DNA of 64,000 nt, taken from positions 124,001 to 188,000 of the forward strand of contig JADJYV010000002.1 of assembly GCA_016719575.1 (NCBI GenBank), given 5' to 3'. The DNA comes from Pseudobdellovibrionaceae bacterium. GTDB lineage: Bacteria; Bdellovibrionota; Bdellovibrionia; Bdellovibrionales; Bdellovibrionaceae. Positions 33,678 through 42,344 of this stretch are shown here, piece by piece; the first letter of the stretch is position 1; each line of letters opens with the position of its first letter. The position numbers were made by a program, and so were the translations under genes. The notes beneath the pieces were generated by a model. It had not been told where the DNA came from. It did not search any database and saw only the letters and a list, made by a program, of their open reading frames with translations.

Positions 33678-34043
33678 ATGAGCTTAAAAGTCTATCAGTA
33701 TCCAACCTGCAGCACCTGTAAAAAGGCATTGAAATTTCTTATAGATCAAAAAATAGCGCATACGCCTATTCCCATCGTAGAAAAACCTCCGACTAAAGAT
33801 GAGCTTGAAAAAATGCTGAGCTATGTAAAAAGGGACGGCGGAACCATCAAAAAATTATTTAATACCTCCGGGCTACTTTATAAAGAAATGAAGATGTCTG
33901 AAAAGCTCAAAGCACTGTCTGAAAGAGAAGCAATCGACTTACTTAGCAAGAACGGCAAGTTAATTAAACGGCCTTTTGTTATCGGTCGTGATTTTGGAAT
34001 CGTGGGTTTTGACGCGGATCAATGGCGCGAAATTATTTTGTGA
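33678..34043 (+). CDS. ArsC/Spx-like protein
   Basis: 121 aa. A thioredoxin-like ArsC/Spx family member: YQYPTCSTCKKALKFL with Cys11 and Cys14, TIKKLFNTSGLLYKE, and a C-terminal IKRPFVIGRDFGIVGF. The CxxC pair and RPF motif match the Spx/MgsR/YffB subgroup. It may be a regulator or a glutathione-dependent reductase. No arsenic genes are nearby. GGGAG precedes the ATG. Confidence 0.88.
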   Translation: MSLKVYQYPTCSTCKKALKFLIDQKIAHTPIPIVEKPPTKDELEKMLSYVKRDGGTIKKLFNTSGLLYKEMKMSEKLKALSEREAIDLLSKNGKLIKRPFVIGRDFGIVGFDADQWREIIL

Positions 34044-34091
34044 TCTAACACCACACCTTGACCTTTTTACGATTGGACACATCCTTAGCTT

Positions 34092-36545
34092 ATGCAAGAT
34101 CCTGATCACGTGAACGTGCTTGCGACAGGAGAGGTTGTGCCTATGTTTACGGGTTATTTTCCAGTTCTACCGTTGAAGAATGCCGTCATTTATCCCGGCG
34201 TCGGGCAAGTTCTTCGTGTCGGAAGAGAAAAGAGTGTTCTTGCGTTGAACAAAGCCCATGAGGCTTCCTCATGGATACTGACTCTTGCTCAAAAGACTTC
34301 CGAGAGCACGCAAACCCTAGAGACCGGGGACCTCTGTCTTGTCGGCACCCTATGTAAAGTTGAGTCCATCCGTGGAGACGCTGAAAATGGATATCAGGCT
34401 ATATTGCGGGGACATCAGAGAGTTCGAGTCACAGAGATCATTTTAAAAGATTTCTACTTTCAAGCCCGGCTGGAGCCCCTCGAAGACGTCGTTGATATTG
34501 ATGACTCGACACGATTGGCGCTTAAAGAAAGCTTGAGAAGTTTAGCCAAGCAGATCCTTCGCGCTTTACCAGAAAATACAGAGCAGCTTGATGAGATGAT
34601 CGAAGGATTGGAGGATCTCAGTTTGTTGTCGTATTTGTGTGCGGCACATATTGATGCGCCGATGCCTGATAAACAAGCGATACTCGAAAGAACAAATCTT
34701 CGCGAACGGGTGATGTCGTTATTAGTGATGATGCAAAAATTTAAAGACAATCTTCAGATTCAAACAGAGATTCGCAGTAAGGTGAGTTCTAAATTAGGAC
34801 AAACTCAGCGTGAGCACATCTTGCGAGAACAGTTAAAAACAATTCAAGAAGAGTTGGGCGATGAGGGTGGGGCTGCGGGCCTGGGTATTTTTGAGAAATA
34901 CACAAGGGCTATTGAGAATGCTGGCCTGAGTGTGGAAGCTAAAAAAATCGCTACTCAGGAACTCTCGCGGCTTAAAGTCGTGTCTCCGCAATCTCCTGAG
35001 TACCATATCATCACGAACTATTTGGATCTTTTAGTGTCTTTGCCCTGGTCCAAAGCATCGGCGCAAGAGGAGCTGGATCTAGTGAAGGCCCGCGCGGTTT
35101 TGGATGCAGATCACTACGGTCTCGAAAAAATTAAAAAGCGTATTCTGCAGCATCTTGCAGTGATGAAACTCAAGAACAATAATCGGGGAAATATTTTACT
35201 TTTGATAGGTCCCCCCGGTGTTGGTAAAACTTCGCTCGGGCAGAGCATAGCCAAGGCACTCGGGCGTCAGTATGTGCGTCTTTCTTTAGGGGGCCTCCGC
35301 GATGAGGCCGAGATTCGGGGCCATCGGCGGACCTACGTTGGTGCGATGCCAGGGCGCTTGATAAGCACTTTAAAAAAAGCGGGCGAGAATAATCCTGTGT
35401 TTGTTCTTGATGAAATTGATAAAGTCGGAAGGGGATTTCAGGGAGATCCCACGGCTGCTCTTCTCGAAGTTTTAGATCCTGAGCAAAATAGCCATTTTAT
35501 GGACCATTATCTTGAGGTTGGCTTCGATTTGTCGAAGGTGTTTTTTATTGCCACAGCCAATAGCATCGAGGGTATTCCTGGGCCTCTCATGGATCGGCTT
35601 GAGGTTATCGAGGTGAGTGGCTATACGACGGACGAAAAGTTGCATATTGCTAAAAATCATCTCTTGCAAAAACAGCAACTTGAACATGGAATTAAATCAG
35701 ATCAATTGCTAGTAACGGATGAGGCCTTGTTGGCAGTGATCAATCGCTATTCTCGCGAGGCGGGTGTGAGAGAATTGCAAAGAAAGATCGCGGCCATTTG
35801 TAGGGCGACAGCCGAGCGACTGGTTCAGTCTTCGCAGCAGCCAATTAAAATTGATGTGAAGGATCTTGAAGAGATTCTAGGTCCTGAGCGCTACACCTCT
35901 GAAGTCGCTGAAAGCGCTTCAACTTCTGGGGTTGTGACGGGACTCGCTTGGACACCTGCTGGAGGTGAAATACTTTTTATCGAAAGTACACGCATGCCAG
36001 GTTCAGGACATTTGCTCATCACCGGTCAACTCGGCGAGGTCATGAAAGAATCTGCTCAGCTTGCCCTGAGTTTTCTGAGATCGCGCTTGCCGCTGATAAA
36101 TCCTCTTGTTGATTTTGAGAAACAGGATATTCATATTCACGTACCAGCCGGATCAATTCCGAAAGACGGCCCCTCGGCGGGGATCGCTTTACTAACAAGT
36201 TTAGCTTCATTGTTCTCGCAGCGAAGAGTGGATCCGAAATTAGCAATGACAGGAGAGATCACTTTAAGGGGAGCTGTCATGCCTGTTGGCGGAATCAAAG
36301 AGAAAGTTCTGGCGGCGCATCGAGCGGGAATTAATAAAATCATTCTTTCCACAAAAAATAAAAGGGATTTGAGCGAGGTGCCGCAGGAAATAAAGCACGT
36401 GATTCAATTTATTTTTGTCGACACTATGAGTGAGGTTTTAAAAGTGGCCCTAGGGATCGAGGTCGATCTCTCAACCAACACTTACCTGCTGCCAGCGGCA
36501 TTGATGCCACCGCAGCAAGGCGGTCGCCAAATAGAGTCTATTTAA
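34092..36545 (+). CDS. lon: Lon protease, LonA type
   Basis: 817 aa, full length. An N-terminal substrate-binding domain (about 20-215, PVLPLKNAVIYPG) is followed by a helical linker, AAA+ Walker A GPPGVGKT (373-380) and Walker B VFVLDEID (436-443), then a protease domain with the catalytic Ser in GPSAGIALL (about 695) and Lys in GGIKEKV (about 738). It degrades misfolded and regulatory proteins in the cytoplasm. An alternative ATG at 34143 has a better AGGAGAGG; the start is uncertain by 17 codons. Its 3' end overlaps the convergent CHI-like gene by eight bases. Confidence 0.96.
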   Translation: MQDPDHVNVLATGEVVPMFTGYFPVLPLKNAVIYPGVGQVLRVGREKSVLALNKAHEASSWILTLAQKTSESTQTLETGDLCLVGTLCKVESIRGDAENGYQAILRGHQRVRVTEIILKDFYFQARLEPLEDVVDIDDSTRLALKESLRSLAKQILRALPENTEQLDEMIEGLEDLSLLSYLCAAHIDAPMPDKQAILERTNLRERVMSLLVMMQKFKDNLQIQTEIRSKVSSKLGQTQREHILREQLKTIQEELGDEGGAAGLGIFEKYTRAIENAGLSVEAKKIATQELSRLKVVSPQSPEYHIITNYLDLLVSLPWSKASAQEELDLVKARAVLDADHYGLEKIKKRILQHLAVMKLKNNNRGNILLLIGPPGVGKTSLGQSIAKALGRQYVRLSLGGLRDEAEIRGHRRTYVGAMPGRLISTLKKAGENNPVFVLDEIDKVGRGFQGDPTAALLEVLDPEQNSHFMDHYLEVGFDLSKVFFIATANSIEGIPGPLMDRLEVIEVSGYTTDEKLHIAKNHLLQKQQLEHGIKSDQLLVTDEALLAVINRYSREAGVRELQRKIAAICRATAERLVQSSQQPIKIDVKDLEEILGPERYTSEVAESASTSGVVTGLAWTPAGGEILFIESTRMPGSGHLLITGQLGEVMKESAQLALSFLRSRLPLINPLVDFEKQDIHIHVPAGSIPKDGPSAGIALLTSLASLFSQRRVDPKLAMTGEITLRGAVMPVGGIKEKVLAAHRAGINKIILSTKNKRDLSEVPQEIKHVIQFIFVDTMSEVLKVALGIEVDLSTNTYLLPAALMPPQQGGRQIESI

Positions 36546-37152
36546 GAATTTCCGCTTTGAGTTTTTCAATTCCGGCGTCACTAGCTTTTCCTAACCAAAT
36601 CGAAAAAATATCTCGAATAAATCCCGCTCCGCCGACAATTGTCGTGATCTTTAAATTTGAATCTTCATAAGCTAGGGTTTCGCTACCGTCGGCCTTTTTA
36701 GTGCCTAGAATCGTAAGGCTCTTTCCTTCTTTAACTTCGCCGCCATTTTTAACGGCCTCCAAAAACTTTTGAATTTCTGATTTCTTAAGGTCAACATTGT
36801 TGGTTAAAAGGGCTTCTTTAAAGGAAGATTGAATTTTTTCCGTGTCCACATCGCGCTGAAAGATCATTTGAATGGCAGCAGGATTTGCCTCGACCAGAGA
36901 GTTTAGAGACTCGCTCGATGTTTTTTTGAATTTGGAAAGATCACTAACATAAAGCTGGGCGGTGTAGACCTTGACGGTCACGAGCAGAACTTTTTTACTG
37001 CGAAGTCCAAGTCCCACTGATTGTAACCTCAGACCGTCATTGGTGATTCGTGAGGCTGGGTTTGAGCTGTCTAGCTTCAGTAGTTCAGCGTTAGCTGAAT
37101 GAAAAAACAAAAATGATGTTAAAAACATTAAAACTTTGGCATTTGATATCAT
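36538..37152 (-). CDS. Exported chalcone isomerase-like fold protein
   Basis: 204 aa with a signal peptide ending FHSANA. The body fits bacterial CHI-like domains: LRLQSVGLGLRSKKVLLVTV, KVYTAQLYVSD, PAAIQMIFQRDV, and GGAGFIRDIFSIWLG at the end. These proteins lack isomerase activity and probably bind lipids or fatty acids in the periplasm. GGGGGAAGAG precedes the ATG. Confidence 0.85.
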   Translation of the reverse strand: MISNAKVLMFLTSFLFFHSANAELLKLDSSNPASRITNDGLRLQSVGLGLRSKKVLLVTVKVYTAQLYVSDLSKFKKTSSESLNSLVEANPAAIQMIFQRDVDTEKIQSSFKEALLTNNVDLKKSEIQKFLEAVKNGGEVKEGKSLTILGTKKADGSETLAYEDSNLKITTIVGGAGFIRDIFSIWLGKASDAGIEKLKAEILK

Positions 37153-37267
37153 CTCTTCCCCCTAAACAGACTTGAGCACTGAAACAAGACTCTTGTCAAT
37201 GAGGACAAAGGGCTGGGTAAAGAGTCAGGGCATTGATTAAGATTTTCTATCAAGTACCGAAAAGAGA

Positions 37268-38701
37268 ATGGGGGTTGCTGAGTTGTCATCTAAACCATCT
37301 GAGACTTACATGCTTAAACGAACTGAACTTTTGGTGATTACCAATGATTCAGATCTACTTGCTGTCGTTAAAGAGGCGGCAGTTTATTATGCATTTAATA
37401 CTGAGTTCATCACCGATGTTTTTTTAGCGGAGGCGGTTGTCGATAAAGATGGTGACGTAGATGCGGACGAAGACTGGAAGGCTTCGCCGCAGGTCGTATT
37501 TATTTCTCTTTTGATGCCATCATCGATCGACGAAAAAGTGAAAGCAATGGCAAAACTTAAATCGTCCTATCCGAGATCGCAAATTATTTTGGCTATTTCA
37601 GGGGGCGAGCCCGTTGAAAACTATAAAAGTCTTCAAGAGGCTGGAGCGGATCGTTTGATTTTTGATCATGAGGTAAAATTCACAAGCAAGTTTTTTTACC
37701 TCTGCTCCATGTTAGTGCATGGAACCTATCTTCCCATTCAAGTATCGGATCTTTTTCCGAGCACTCAGGTTGGATTTAATGCCTATCATAAATTGCCTAT
37801 TAATCAGAAATTTTTACCTGTTATATTTGCGGGGTTTATTTTTAGTGACAAAAAGTATCGTCGCCTTGAGCCTGTAAAACAAGTTTATGTTCGCCGCGAA
37901 GACTTAAACGAATATCGTAAGTATATAGAGTCCTTTCATGATAATCGGGGAAATGCTCTTAAAAAACGTTGCCGGGCAACAATGATGAGTCTGATGGGCA
38001 TCTACACAGAGCTTGTTGTTCTTTTGAGTTTAGAAGCTGAGTCAAATAATCAGAATTTTATCAAATTCAAGTTAGAACAGTATCACAACATTGTTCGAGA
38101 TCTGGCGGCGTATCTTAAGGACTGCCCGGATGTTTGGAATGTGATCTTTCAGGCATTGGACTTTCAGTTTTGCCGCCAAGAGCGAGGGCCATCCATTTTA
38201 GCCTACGCGCTCTTAATTGCGCAAAAAACCGAGCCCAGCGCAATAGAAAATATCGCACTTGGGGTTTTGTTCGCCGACCTAGGAATTCTTGATTTGCCGT
38301 CTTCATGTTACCGGCAACTTGTGACCGAGGGAGAGGCTCGGCTGACACCAGAAGAAAAAGACGAGTATCAGCACCACCCGGAGCATTCGTTAGCACGAGT
38401 ATCGAAGGACTCTCTGGTGGTTTCTCAAGTGCTAAAAGATATTTTAACGAGTACGCATGAGCGAGCTGACGGAAAAGGATTCCCAAATCATATCGCAAAA
38501 GAAAAGATTTCATTCGAAGCTCAGTTGATTCATTTCTGTGAGACACTGGATCGCCGGACTCGTGCCAACCTCGAGGATGGGATGGTCACTCATGACTTTG
38601 TCCGCAAGCAACTTTGGGAAGAGGAAAAGGTCTCGTTAGCGTGTTTTAACGAAGATTTTCTAGATAAAATCGAGATAACGGTGGTCACTCCAGTTGCCTA
38701 G
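37268..38701 (+). CDS. Degenerate HD-GYP-domain protein
   Basis: 477 aa. The N-terminal part (about 15-125) resembles a receiver-like domain without the usual phospho-acceptor context. The C-terminal part (about 290-460) aligns with HD-GYP: THERADGKGFPNHIAKEKIS replaces HHERxDGxGYP, and FADLGILDLPSS replaces HDIGKIGIP, so the metal-binding HD pair is lost. It is probably a c-di-GMP binding or scaffold protein rather than a phosphodiesterase. The ATG sits close to AAAAGAG; another start at 37310 is possible. Confidence 0.75.
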   Translation: MGVAELSSKPSETYMLKRTELLVITNDSDLLAVVKEAAVYYAFNTEFITDVFLAEAVVDKDGDVDADEDWKASPQVVFISLLMPSSIDEKVKAMAKLKSSYPRSQIILAISGGEPVENYKSLQEAGADRLIFDHEVKFTSKFFYLCSMLVHGTYLPIQVSDLFPSTQVGFNAYHKLPINQKFLPVIFAGFIFSDKKYRRLEPVKQVYVRREDLNEYRKYIESFHDNRGNALKKRCRATMMSLMGIYTELVVLLSLEAESNNQNFIKFKLEQYHNIVRDLAAYLKDCPDVWNVIFQALDFQFCRQERGPSILAYALLIAQKTEPSAIENIALGVLFADLGILDLPSSCYRQLVTEGEARLTPEEKDEYQHHPEHSLARVSKDSLVVSQVLKDILTSTHERADGKGFPNHIAKEKISFEAQLIHFCETLDRRTRANLEDGMVTHDFVRKQLWEEEKVSLACFNEDFLDKIEITVVTPVA

Positions 38702-38750
38702 GCGGCGAGAAACTGTTAGCTTTCTGACGAAAGTGAAGAAAGGATCTCTC

Positions 38751-39647
38751 ATGCCATTCAATCCCTCTTTGTGGTCAGAAATCAAAGAATTCAAATTTAA
38801 AGATATTACCTATCATCGAGCCTTCGAGCAGGGAACGGTCCGTATCGCCTTTAATCGCCCAGAGGTTCGTAATGCCTTTCGACCGCAAACTGTGGATGAG
38901 CTTTTTACCGCATTGGAACACGCCAGAGTCACTCCGGATATTGGAGTTGTTCTTTTGACGGGAAATGGTCCCTCAACGAAGGATGGAGGTTGGGCGTTTT
39001 GTTCAGGTGGCGACCAAAGAATTCGCGGCAAAGACGGTTACAAATACGAGACTTCAGATCCTGGTGCTGATTCGAAGGCCGACCTTGCTCGATTGGGCCG
39101 CCTGCATATTTTGGAGGTCCAACGTCTGATTAGATTTATGCCAAAAATTGTGATGGCGGTTGTTCCAGGATGGGCCGTCGGGGGCGGACATTCTTTGCAT
39201 GTTGTCTGTGACCTTACGATCGCAAGTAAAGAGCACGCAATTTTTAAGCAGACAGATCCTGATGTTGCAAGTTTTGATAGCGGCTACGGCTCAGCCTATC
39301 TTGCTAGAATGGTCGGGCAAAAGAGAGCTCGCGAAATTTTCTTTTTGGGTCGAAATTATTCTGCTCAGGAAGCTTTTGATATGGGCATGGTCAACGCTGT
39401 AGTCCCCCATAGCGATTTAGAAAAGGTGGCATTAGAGTGGGCGAGAGAAATGAACTCAAAGAGTCCGACAGCGATGCGTATGCTTAAGTACGGCTTTAAT
39501 ATGATTGATGATGGTTTGGTCGGCCAACAGCTTTTTGCTGGTGAAGCCACGCGTTTAGCCTATGGAACCGAAGAAGCAAAAGAGGGGCGAGATTCGTTTC
39601 TAGAAAAGCGTCCAAAGAATTTTTCGAAGTTTCCATGGCAGTATTGA
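38751..39647 (+). CDS. menB: 1,4-Dihydroxy-2-naphthoyl-CoA synthase (MenB)
   Basis: 298 aa from the ATG at 38751, with AAAGGATC upstream; the longer frame to 38694 overlaps the previous gene. Crotonase fold: VRIAFNRPEVRNAFRPQTVD, WAFCSGGDQRIRG (oxyanion region), VPGWAVGGGHSLHVVCDL, and the MenB ending FSKFPWQY. It closes the second ring in menaquinone synthesis. No other men genes are present, so the pathway is dispersed. It fits with the cbb3 oxidase region nearby. Confidence 0.93.
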   Translation: MPFNPSLWSEIKEFKFKDITYHRAFEQGTVRIAFNRPEVRNAFRPQTVDELFTALEHARVTPDIGVVLLTGNGPSTKDGGWAFCSGGDQRIRGKDGYKYETSDPGADSKADLARLGRLHILEVQRLIRFMPKIVMAVVPGWAVGGGHSLHVVCDLTIASKEHAIFKQTDPDVASFDSGYGSAYLARMVGQKRAREIFFLGRNYSAQEAFDMGMVNAVVPHSDLEKVALEWAREMNSKSPTAMRMLKYGFNMIDDGLVGQQLFAGEATRLAYGTEEAKEGRDSFLEKRPKNFSKFPWQY

Positions 39648-39687
39648 TTTTTGCTGAGTTTCCTCAAAATGACACAGCTAAAAAGAA

Positions 39688-39725
39688 AAAAGCCCAAGAA
39701 GTATGTCTTGGGCTTTTGGTGTTTT
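39688..39725. terminator. Bidirectional terminator between menB and coiled-coil gene
   Basis: AAAAGCCCAAG (39688-39698) pairs with CTTGGGCTTTT (39707-39717), with A-rich and T-rich flanks. It serves both convergent genes. Confidence 0.8.
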
Positions 39726-39742
39726 TCTATACCAAAATGTGA

Positions 39743-40402
39743 TTAGAGGCTTTTTTCGATTTGTGCGATTTTAGCGCGGAGACGGTTGTTGTCTTGCGAA
39801 AGACGATCACGACGTGATCGTAAAGACTCTTTTTTTCGTTTTTCTTGAGCCAACATTTTTTTTGCTCTCTCAAGGGCGCGAGTAAGCTGCAGACTTTGCT
39901 TTTGGGCTTTACGAATATCATCAGAAGTTTGACGATTTTTCGCCTTAGTTGTATTCAGATTTTCTTTAGCAGTGTCTACTTGAGTCTTAAGTTGTGAGAG
40001 TTTTTTGTCGGCCTGAGCTTTTTCTTTTTCGGCAATAGAGACTTTTCTTTGCAGCTCAGCCTGTTCCTTTTTTAGCAACTCTAGTTTTTTTGCTGCAACT
40101 TCAGCCCGCAAACGAGCTTTCTCAGCACCTTTACTCAGTGATTTTGATTCAGCCTCCATACGGCGAATTTCTGATCGCATTTTATTAATCTCAACAGAGG
40201 CTTGCTTTTCAGAAGCTTCATACTCTTCGCGATCCAAATTTGCGACTTCGCCTTCGACAGAAAGGTCCGTCTTGGCTTGGTTCATAGTTTTAAGAGTGTT
40301 GTCGATTTCGACCGACACTTGAGAATCATCGGCAGCAAAAGCATTTAAGCTTAAAGAGCAGAGCGTTGCGACCAAGAGTGTTTTCATATTTACAGACGTC
40401 AT
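39743..40402 (-). CDS. Exported coiled-coil protein
   Basis: 219 aa from the ATG at 40402, where GGAGG lies five bases upstream. The signal peptide ends SLNAFAA. Almost all of the mature protein is a long heptad-repeat coiled coil (Lys/Glu/Gln/Leu rich, for example KKLELLKKEQAELQRKV). No family was assigned. It is probably a periplasmic structural or spacer protein. Confidence 0.8.
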   Translation of the reverse strand: MTSVNMKTLLVATLCSLSLNAFAADDSQVSVEIDNTLKTMNQAKTDLSVEGEVANLDREEYEASEKQASVEINKMRSEIRRMEAESKSLSKGAEKARLRAEVAAKKLELLKKEQAELQRKVSIAEKEKAQADKKLSQLKTQVDTAKENLNTTKAKNRQTSDDIRKAQKQSLQLTRALERAKKMLAQEKRKKESLRSRRDRLSQDNNRLRAKIAQIEKSL

Positions 40403-40492
40403 AAAGGCCTCCATCAGATACCCACTTTAGAGCAAGCTCTGTGCCGAACCCGGGACGGATTCCAATGACATTTGGAGCGAGTCTCCGTGAAG

Positions 40493-42334
40493 TTAATTCC
40501 CGGTAGTGCCTACATTTGTGACGATTTCAATACCTTCAGACTGCATAATGCGAAGAGCGTTGGTAGTTGGGCAGGGGCCAGGCCGCAGGTGATAGTGGAA
40601 CACCATTTTTCCATTTTCATCGATATCTTCACGGAAATGCAGGTTGAGCAGAGAAGCCTGGCTACCTTCAAGGACGGTGAGTTCCAGATCGTGGGTGGAA
40701 ATAAATCCAATTGCGGTTTTCTGGCTGGCTAGACTGCGAATAACGGCCTTGCTGCCGATCTGTCGCTCCTTGTTGTTGGTCCCTCTAAATATCTCATCGA
40801 CAAGGAACAAGATGGGAGTCCGACTCGATGCCGAATCGAGAATATGCTTGAGGCGACGGACTTCAGCGTAAAAATAGGAGTAGCCGTCTCGCAAAGAGTC
40901 TGTGACCTCGATGCAGGTTTCAATTTTGAGTGGGCAAGTGATAAAGCGATCTGCAAAGACGGGGGCTCCCATGTTTGCGAGAGTTTGATTTAAGCCCAAT
41001 GTCCTCAGAAAGGTGGATTTGCCGGACATATTCGAGCCAGTAAGAAGTCCTAGGGACTTTCCTTCGGGGAACTCGAAGTCATTTGCGACGGCCTTTGTGC
41101 GCTCAAGAAGGGGGTGATAGATCTGAACACAATGCAGTTCGGTCGCTATTTTGAGTTCGGGATAGGTGCGCGTTTGGTATTTTTCAAAAATTGCAAGCGA
41201 ACCAAGGGCTTCGAGTTCAGAAAGCTCTTCATTGCAAGCCGGAAAATTTATGATCATCGATTTACGAAGGCGTTCCAAAAAGAAAACTGAAACCAGTGTC
41301 CAAGGCGTAAAGAAGTTTAACACCAAATGGAGAATCGGATTTGTTTGTGTTCCGACAAAGCCCAAAATGAAGTCCAAATTCTTGGCATCTTTTGAGGGGG
41401 AATGGCTATAAATCGTCGAAGTGAGTCTTCTCAGGGAGACATTTGTATGTGCCTTATTTTCGATGGCCTTAAATACGGGTGCCAACAGGTTCAAATGGTG
41501 AGAGAGCCCCACTCCACTTAAGAAGGCAGGTTGGGAAACCCCGAGGCTAGACAAACTCAACAGGGGAAAAGGCAAAAAAACAAAGGCCGGCAAGTGAATT
41601 CCCGTCAGGGCAGCGCCGATCACCAGACCCAAGGTCAACAACCAAAGGGTGAGATTGGCCCAAAGCAACTTGTTGAATTTTTCTTGGACAAAGGGGTTTT
41701 TGATAAAATCCTGAATTTGATGGTTGGCAAGATTGACTTCATTCGCATTCGCTTTTAGGCCAAGCCGGGTGTAAAACCAGGTAAGAGTTCGAAGACTTGC
41801 GATGTGTCCTTGGCGTTCACGGAGGTGATCTATATTTTGAGGGCCGGCACTCATCCATTGCAAAAGTTTTTTAACTCCGCCTTCGGATATAGTTTCGTCG
41901 AGAAGAGTCCAAAGGGAGTGTTGTCCCATAAGGCCAATGTCGCGTGTCAACGAGTAGGCGATTGATGCCTTTTCTGCAGACTCGTAAGGGCGTCCCGAGG
42001 GAAGTCCGAGGCAACGATTTTTTTGTCGCTTGGTAAAAACTAAAAGACGATTGATATTGTCGAGGTGACGATTGATCCGGCGGGTGCGACCCACCAAATA
42101 CAAAAAACCAAAAAAAGAGAGAATAAGCGGTAGAAATTCAAGCCGGGCGTTTTCCTTAATAGCGACTGGAAAGGTGCTGAGAAAAAACACCAAAGCAGTG
42201 GCTAACCGACCATTTTGAGATCGCTCAAGGCGCGCGGCCCATGCTTGCGTGAGTTTTTGCAGATGTCTTTCTCGCTTTTCGAGTCGGTCAGCTTGTTTAA
42301 GGGATTGATGGAGTGAAGTCAGCGTTTTCGACAT
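40493..42334 (-). CDS. Membrane-bound MutS-like ATPase
   Basis: 613 aa. The C-terminal 200 residues are a MutS domain V ATPase: LLTGSNMSGKSTFLRTLG (Walker A) and FLVDEIFRGTNNKERQIG (Walker B), with FISTHDLELT. The N-terminal two thirds lack mismatch-recognition domains and contain several hydrophobic segments (FLPLILSFFGFLYLVG, LWLLTLGLVIGAALTG). It belongs to the membrane-associated MutS-like group of unknown role; it is not mismatch repair MutS. Confidence 0.88.
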   Translation of the reverse strand: MSKTLTSLHQSLKQADRLEKRERHLQKLTQAWAARLERSQNGRLATALVFFLSTFPVAIKENARLEFLPLILSFFGFLYLVGRTRRINRHLDNINRLLVFTKRQKNRCLGLPSGRPYESAEKASIAYSLTRDIGLMGQHSLWTLLDETISEGGVKKLLQWMSAGPQNIDHLRERQGHIASLRTLTWFYTRLGLKANANEVNLANHQIQDFIKNPFVQEKFNKLLWANLTLWLLTLGLVIGAALTGIHLPAFVFLPFPLLSLSSLGVSQPAFLSGVGLSHHLNLLAPVFKAIENKAHTNVSLRRLTSTIYSHSPSKDAKNLDFILGFVGTQTNPILHLVLNFFTPWTLVSVFFLERLRKSMIINFPACNEELSELEALGSLAIFEKYQTRTYPELKIATELHCVQIYHPLLERTKAVANDFEFPEGKSLGLLTGSNMSGKSTFLRTLGLNQTLANMGAPVFADRFITCPLKIETCIEVTDSLRDGYSYFYAEVRRLKHILDSASSRTPILFLVDEIFRGTNNKERQIGSKAVIRSLASQKTAIGFISTHDLELTVLEGSQASLLNLHFREDIDENGKMVFHYHLRPGPCPTTNALRIMQSEGIEIVTNVGTTGN

Positions 42335-42344
42335 AGGATAAATC

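Noticed and set aside
34092..36545. Lon as a heat-shock operon member
   Set aside because: No CIRCE or sigma-32-like promoter or chaperone gene could be identified nearby; no claim on regulation is made.
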